A stretch of DNA of 64,000 bases, from the NCBI GenBank assembly GCA_029747015.1, contig JAKOGI010000003.1, positions 1-64,000 of the forward strand. Direction: 5' to 3'. Position numbers and translations under genes: made by a program. The stretch's first letter is position 1, and each line of letters begins with the position of its first letter. The notes under the pieces are model-generated. The model searched no databases. It was not told the origin of the DNA and was given only the letters and a program-made list of their open reading frames with translations. The DNA comes from Carnegiea gigantea (lineage: Eukaryota > Streptophyta > Magnoliopsida > Caryophyllales > Cactaceae). Shown piece by piece: positions 59,169 to 64,000 of the stretch.

Positions 59169-59844
59169 TGTAGGCACTGAAAATTTATTCGTGTCGTACC
59201 AAAATTAAATTAAATTAATTAATTGGGTCAACCCTTTTAATTAATTTTTAATTAATTTAATCAAGCCCAAAGACTTGCAAATCAAACCCAAAATGAAGCC
59301 CAGATGACTACCAAGTTCAGTTTCAGTCAAAATTTGAGTCAAAGCCCAAATCGAGGCTCAAGATGACTATCAAGTCAAAACACGACCTAAACCCCGAACG
59401 ACATTCAAGTCATGGCGCAGTCAAAGTCAAAGTCAAAGTCAAAGTCAAAGGTCAAAGTCTACATCGACTCACAAGTCAAACGTCAAAAACGACTCTCAAG
59501 TCAACGTTCGGTCAAAAGTTTGAGGCGACTTCCAAGTCAATACTCGGCTCAAGTCCGGGAGACTCGCAAGTCAAAGTCAACACAAATAAAGTCAAAGTAG
59601 TCTAGGATAAAGCCTGATTGAAAGGCCCAAACCTAGGTCAAAGCCCAAAACCCAAGTCAAGGCCTGTCTTGACTTTCAAGGGGGAGGCTTCCCTATAAAT
59701 AGACCCCTACCCCTCATGATTCAAGGGTTGGAAAATCCATCCTTGAAAGAAAAAGAATCAAAGAATTGTATTCATAAAGATTGTACCCAATTCAAATCAA
59801 TTGAATTCTATAAAAAAATTCAATCTTTGTAATTTGTGATTACA
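59169..59844 (+). repeat. 5' LTR of gypsy-type element
   Basis: Starts TGTAGGCACTGAAAATTTAT and ends GTGATTACA (about 676 bp; no partner LTR in view, so limits are inferred). TATA box CCTATAAATAGACC at about 59692-59705. Contains about 20 GTCAA motifs, including a five-unit GTCAAA run near 59429-59459. Confidence 0.8.
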
Positions 59845-59847
59845 AAT

Positions 59848-59865
59848 TTGGCACACTCGATGGGA
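59848..59865 (+). other. gypsy primer-binding-site-like sequence
   Basis: TTGGCACACTCGATGGGA just after the LTR, in the position and style of Tat/Ogre primer sites (TGGCACGC...GTGGGA). The matching tRNA is not assigned. Confidence 0.6.
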
Positions 59866-59939
59866 TGTCTCTATCTCTCATCTCTTTCTCTTAAAAATCA
59901 AGACTTTCAAGTCACAAGCACATCATCTTCGACGGAGAT

Positions 59940-62860
59940 ATGGCTACAAAGAATGTCGCCGCGCAACCTTCGAAGAAGAAGAACATTGGATCTTTCTCTA
60001 TTAGATCCTGTAAAGTGAGCGACACTTCTAACAAGCGCGCTCATATAATGAAGACTAGGAGCATGGCAAAAGCTGCTCCGTCGACCACTGCTAGGCACAC
60101 TGTATCGCCCACATCCAAATTCCAAGACTCAAAAACACAACACAAGGCGTCGTCCTGGATGGATGAAATTCAAAAACTTAGCCTTCAATTTCCAGTCTGC
60201 GAGGTTGAAGACTACTATAGTAGTGCCTCATCTTCACCTCCACCAAAAGGGGCGCGCATGTCAGAGATTGAAGCTGAATCTTCTAACACTGTCATCATGC
60301 CAGTCATGATGACAGGAGCTGCTAACCTTGAAGAGCAGCTGGCAAGTATGAAGGCTACCTTGGATAGGCTCTCTAAAGAGAGCACAGAGAAGAACGCCCA
60401 AATCAAGCGCCAGAACGATCAAATTGCTGAATTGACAAAGAGGCTGGAAAAGAAGTTCTTTGAAACTTCTAACAAGGGTTCGGGTGCTGAAGACTCTGAC
60501 AAAGAGTCACATCGCAGCGAGAAATCTGACAATGACTGCAAAGCTAAGAAGGACTGCTCCTTAGGCTCAATGTCAGTTGAGCAGATTTAGAGCCTGATAG
60601 CGAACGCAATCAAGGCTCAGCTAGGAGGAGGGTCTCACAAGACTCACTTATACACAAAGCCTTATACAAAGAGGATTGACGCGCTGCGCATGCCCCATGG
60701 TTATCAGCCTCCCAAGTTCAACCAGTTCGATGGCAAGGGCAACCCTAAACAGCATGTAGCGTTTTCTATTGAGACGTGCAGTAATGCTGGCACAGAGGGA
60801 GACCGACTGGTGAAGCAGTTTGTCCGTACTCTAAAAGGGATTGCGTTCGACTCGTATACCGACTTGGAACCCGAGTCCATTGATAACTGGGAACAAATAG
60901 AGTAAGAGTTCCTCAACAGGTTCTACAGCACTCAGCACGTTGTCAGCATGACTGAGCTGACAAACACAAGATAGTGGAAGCATGAGCCAGTTTTTGACTA
61001 TATCAACTGCTGGCGCGCACTAAGCCTTGAGTGCAAGGATCAATTGTCTGAAGCCTCCGCCGTCGAAATGTGCACCCAAGGAATGCACTGGGACTTGTTG
61101 TACGTCCTACAAATGAGCAAACGTAGGACCTTTCAAGAATTGGTGACCAAGGTGCATGACATGGAGGTGACATAGCTAGTCGTCGTGCCAACTCCTTCTA
61201 TTCTATTGAATCAAAGAGGGACAAAGTTGAGTTCGAGAAGAATGTTACTTTTCTAAGGGCACGACCAAAGAAGCGATGTCCACCTCTACAAGTCGGCCAA
61301 TTCGCATTATGGAAAAAAGCCAAAACTAGGGGCCAAGAAGAGCTCGTCGTTCAAAGTTATGACAAATAAGCGTCCCACACTAAAAGAACTTCAGAAAAAG
61401 AAGTATCCATTTTCTGACTCAGATTTATCAGGCATGCTAGATGACTTACTCGAAAAAGGTGTCATTGAATTACCCGAGCCAAAGCGCCCAGAAGAAGTTG
61501 GGAGCACCGCCGACCGTAAATACTGTCGATACCATAGAATCGTTGCTCACCCTCTTGAAAAGTGCGTTACACTCAAGGAACACATCATGCAACTGGCGGA
61601 GGAAGGAAGAATTATTTTACATTTGGATGAAACAGCAGAAGTTAGCCACGTCACAGTGCAAGAGGCTGATGAGTCAGATTCTGAAATGGATCATGCTGAA
61701 GTACTAAAGGGCTCAAGAGAATGCTTCATAAAAAGCTTTTTTAATAGTGTGGCTGTCTGCCCAACCTCATGTTTCGAAATTGACGACGACGAAACAAATG
61801 AAAAGCTGAATGTCCCTCCAGAAGAAAGTGGTGACGGTAGCATCCAGCCACAACAACAATGGAAAGAAAAGAATGGAAAGACAATTTCAGACTCGTCTGT
61901 CAAGCAAGCAAATGTCACGGCAAATTCTGTGGCGCCAGTCTTCAAATGTATAAATCCGCAAAGTGCAACCATGGTTGAACGCAAGCTCAATGAAGCAAGC
62001 TGGTGCATTTTGAAAGAAAATGGTGTGCTTCCAATTCATAGGGCAAACCTAAGCAAATTAACCAAGGTTGCTCTCCCTGGTTTTGTTGCCTCTTCTAAAA
62101 GCTTGCTCCAAGAAGAAAGTGAGTTGTCAAAGATGCGCATCAGCAATGAGTGTGATCCTAATGCGCACAAGTTAATGAAGAGGTCCAGCCATGATTTCAT
62201 CCAACCAACATCTTTGGGGCATGTGATCAAAGGTAAGCCCTACAAACTTGACAGCGTGCAAAGGGTCATACAAGGTCAAGGGGGCAACGTTGCAACACCT
62301 AAAGTTGGTCTTAGCTACGTACCGCCCCAGCCTGTGAGGATTTTGGGACGACGTAAGGAAAAGCAAGTCCTCGCGCAATGTATCACAGCTAAAGAAGTTG
62401 ATGATAATGAGGGTAAAAATGCCAAGACCAACCCCAAAACGACGGTGTTCAACAGGTTGCAGCCGTCAACGTCGCGCTAATGCCCTTCTGTGTTTAGAAG
62501 GATTGAAAAGGGTAAAATCCCGAAATCCTCTGTCTTTCATAGGTTGAAGAAGGATGAGCAACCTAAACCCTCGGTCTTCGCCAGAATCAAGATAGGCGAG
62601 ACGTCATCAAGCACACCACCCTCACAAAAAAGAGATTAAGTGTTCAGCCGACTTGGCAAAACCAATGAAGTCTAAAGTTCAATTCCTTCACGCATGAAGC
62701 GTGTTTCCACTTTGGATGTGAAGGTGAATGACTCGCTGAAAGTAAAGAAGCGTGTCCTAATTCTCACTCGCCACGGGGCTAAGGCCAGCTCAAAAGAAGG
62801 AACTGAGCAGCAAGCTTCTTCCAGTTGTGACGCAAGCCAAGATGTCGGCAACTTCCCTTG
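59940..62860 (+). pseudogene. gypsy gag, one frame with several stops
   Basis: ATG at 59940. One frame runs about 2.5 kb with stops at 60588 (TAG), 60903 (TAA), 60972 (TAG), 61173 (TAG) and 61254 (TAA) before the long open part 61359-62480. A coiled-coil region lies near 60330-60450 (NLEEQLASMKATLDRLSKES). The retrotransposon gag domain spans about 60690-61170 (MPHGYQPPKFNQFDGKGNPK, then FVRTLKGIAFDSYTDLEPES and EFLNRFYSTQHVVSM). A Cys/His stretch YCRYHRIVAHPLEKC lies near 61520. After the stop at 62478 the same frame continues with repeats of the form PSVFxRIxKG. Several stops look like CAG-to-TAG changes. Not functional as it stands. Confidence 0.88.
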
Positions 62861-62861
62861 A

Positions 62862-63300
62862 GAAAATGCTAGATTAGCTCCTAGGCAAGAGCTTAAACTG
62901 TTCACCACCCAAAAAAAAAAAAAAAAAACCAAAGTTCACACACATTCAAAAAAAAAGACTCCTGAACAAGAGGCTAAACTGTTCACACATTCAAAAAGGA
63001 AGACTCCTGAACAAGAGGCTAAACTGTTCACATATTCAAAAAAGAAGACTCCCGAACAAGAGGCTAAACTGTTCGTACATATTCAAAAAAGAAGACTCCC
63101 GAATAAGAAAAAAGAAGACTCCCGAACAAGAGGCTAAACTGTTCGCACATTCAAAAAAGGAAGACTCCCGAACAAGAGGCTACACTATTCGCACGTTCAA
63201 AAAAAAAGACTCCCAAACAAGAGTCTAAACTGTTCACACACATCAAGAAAATGCTAACTCCTAAGCAAGAGTATAAACTGTTCACTCAAGCAAAAAAAAA
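62862..63300 (+). repeat. ~45-bp tandem repeat, about 8 units
   Basis: Units of AAGACTCCTGAACAAGAGGC + TAAACTGTTCACACATTC + A-run. GACTCC starts occur at 62957, 63002, 63047, 63094, 63117, 63163 and 63208, so spacing is 45-47 bp with one half-length unit. 45 bp equals 15 codons, and in one frame the units read PEQEAKLFTHSKRKT. A-run length varies. Confidence 0.88.
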
Positions 63301-63700
63301 AAAAAAAATTTTGTACTACTTCTGGCCTGCAAGAGTATAAATTGTGAATGACAAAACAAATGAAAGAAAAGGATGCTTAGTTGAACTACGTAACAACTTG
63401 ATCTTATTGGAAATTGCAAGTACCCATAAGTACGTAAGCAGTTTCAGCAAATCACCAAGTGCAGTCAGACACATCACACACGAAAAAAAGGGGCATCAAA
63501 GAGAAGATATCAAAGACATCACCTTTCTGCCGCCAAGCTTCTCCTTGCGACTTGCGCCATTATGAATCACCTAAAAACAGAAAAAAAACACAAAGTTAAA
63601 TTCTTTTTTCAAGAAAGAAATCAGTAAGCAAAGCGGCGTCTAAACAAAATAAATGCTAAAGAAGGGGGAAGCGTGGAACAAAATCAATCAAAATGTTCGT
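63301..63700. other. retroelement spacer, no gene seen
   Basis: Between the 45-bp and 85-bp repeats. A 73-codon open frame at 63344-63565 has no recognisable domain. Confidence 0.4.
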
Positions 63701-63727
63701 CGATTGTCGCGCTAGCTGCTCTTCACT

Positions 63728-64000
63728 CTTCACACCACTTCCGTGCGTATCAGTTCCGTTCAAGGCCCATAAGCCAAGCAGCGAACTGTATCGCGAGTGT
63801 GGCTCTTCAAGTTTTCACACCACTTCCGTGCGTATCAGTTCCGTTCAAGGCCCATAAGCCAAACAGCAAACTGTATCGCAAGTGTGGCTCTTCAAGTCTT
63901 CACACCACTTTCGTGCGTATCAGTTTCGTTCAAGGCCCATAAGCCAAGCAGCGAACTGTATCGCAAGTGTGGCTGTTCAAGTCTTCACACCACTTCCGTG
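63728..64000. repeat. 85-bp tandem repeat, 3+ units, continues beyond window
   Basis: CACACCACTT begins at 63731, 63816, 63901 and 63986, exactly 85 bp apart. Units are nearly identical (CCGTGCGTATCAGTTCCGTT, CAAGGCCCATAAGCCAAGCA). 85 is not a multiple of three, so the array is not a protein repeat. Confidence 0.96.

Larger units (their letters stand above)
59169..64000 (+). mobile_element. gypsy-type retroelement, 5' part, runs off the window
   Basis: A 5' LTR, a primer-site-like sequence, a long decayed gag frame, then tandem repeats. No protease or polymerase is reached before the window ends. Gag text resembles Ogre/Tat-like gypsy elements of dicots. Confidence 0.85.

Noticed and set aside
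62862..64000. CRISPR-like look of regularly spaced repeats
   Set aside because: Units are directly tandem without unique spacers, inside a plant retroelement.
1..64000. tRNA, rRNA or snoRNA genes
   Set aside because: No cloverleaf-like B-box/A-box pair or rRNA text was recognised by eye; a covariance search would be decisive.

Overview
This is nuclear DNA from a flowering plant, most likely a eudicot; I cannot name the species. It is AT-rich and gene-poor. The evidence is two intact class I small heat-shock protein (sHSP) genes, intron-bearing pieces of a plant-type glucosidase II beta gene, an endogenous pararetrovirus, and many plant-type copia, gypsy, LINE and hAT/MITE elements. No bacterial operons, CRISPR arrays or tRNA/rRNA genes were recognised.

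Layout. 1-13 kb: decayed LINE fragments (reverse transcriptase, zf-RVT, RNase H), several short tandem duplications, a MITE, a small hAT-like element and an RRM-coding fragment. 14.4-27.4 kb: the only clearly functional genes. Two intronless sHSP genes lie on the minus strand 10 kb apart, with a third, broken copy 1.3 kb beyond the second. Between the two intact genes lie the 3' half of a glucosidase II beta-subunit gene (minus strand, decayed) and, where its missing 5' half should be, an endogenous caulimovirid fragment.

28-44 kb: a TA microsatellite, hAT-like elements, and a decayed 7.3 kb Ty1/copia element with both LTRs and a perfect AAAAC target duplication. Its leader carries an unusual array of about 22 hairpins. 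Then come a hAT-like element with an 8-bp duplication and a long LTR-like unit with internal 68-bp repeats. 44.5-51.9 kb: a hAT-like element split by a 6.5 kb minus-strand gag-only gypsy (LARD-like) element with 1.54 kb LTRs. 52.2-57.5 kb: a three-layer nest, MITE interrupted by a 5'-truncated LINE, itself interrupted by a young 2.75 kb copia element whose pol has been deleted; both inner layers have recognisable target duplications. 57.5-58.7 kb: another hAT-like element and a second copy of the first MITE. 59.2-64 kb: the 5' LTR and decayed gag of a gypsy element, then 45-bp and 85-bp tandem repeats running off the window.

How it works together: the sHSPs are presumably heat-induced cytosolic chaperones, with heat-shock elements visible upstream of the first. 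Nearly everything else is transposon history. The most unusual signal is the hairpin array at 33179-34370: stems of different sequence, each self-complementary, around a near-constant five-base loop of type TNNGT.
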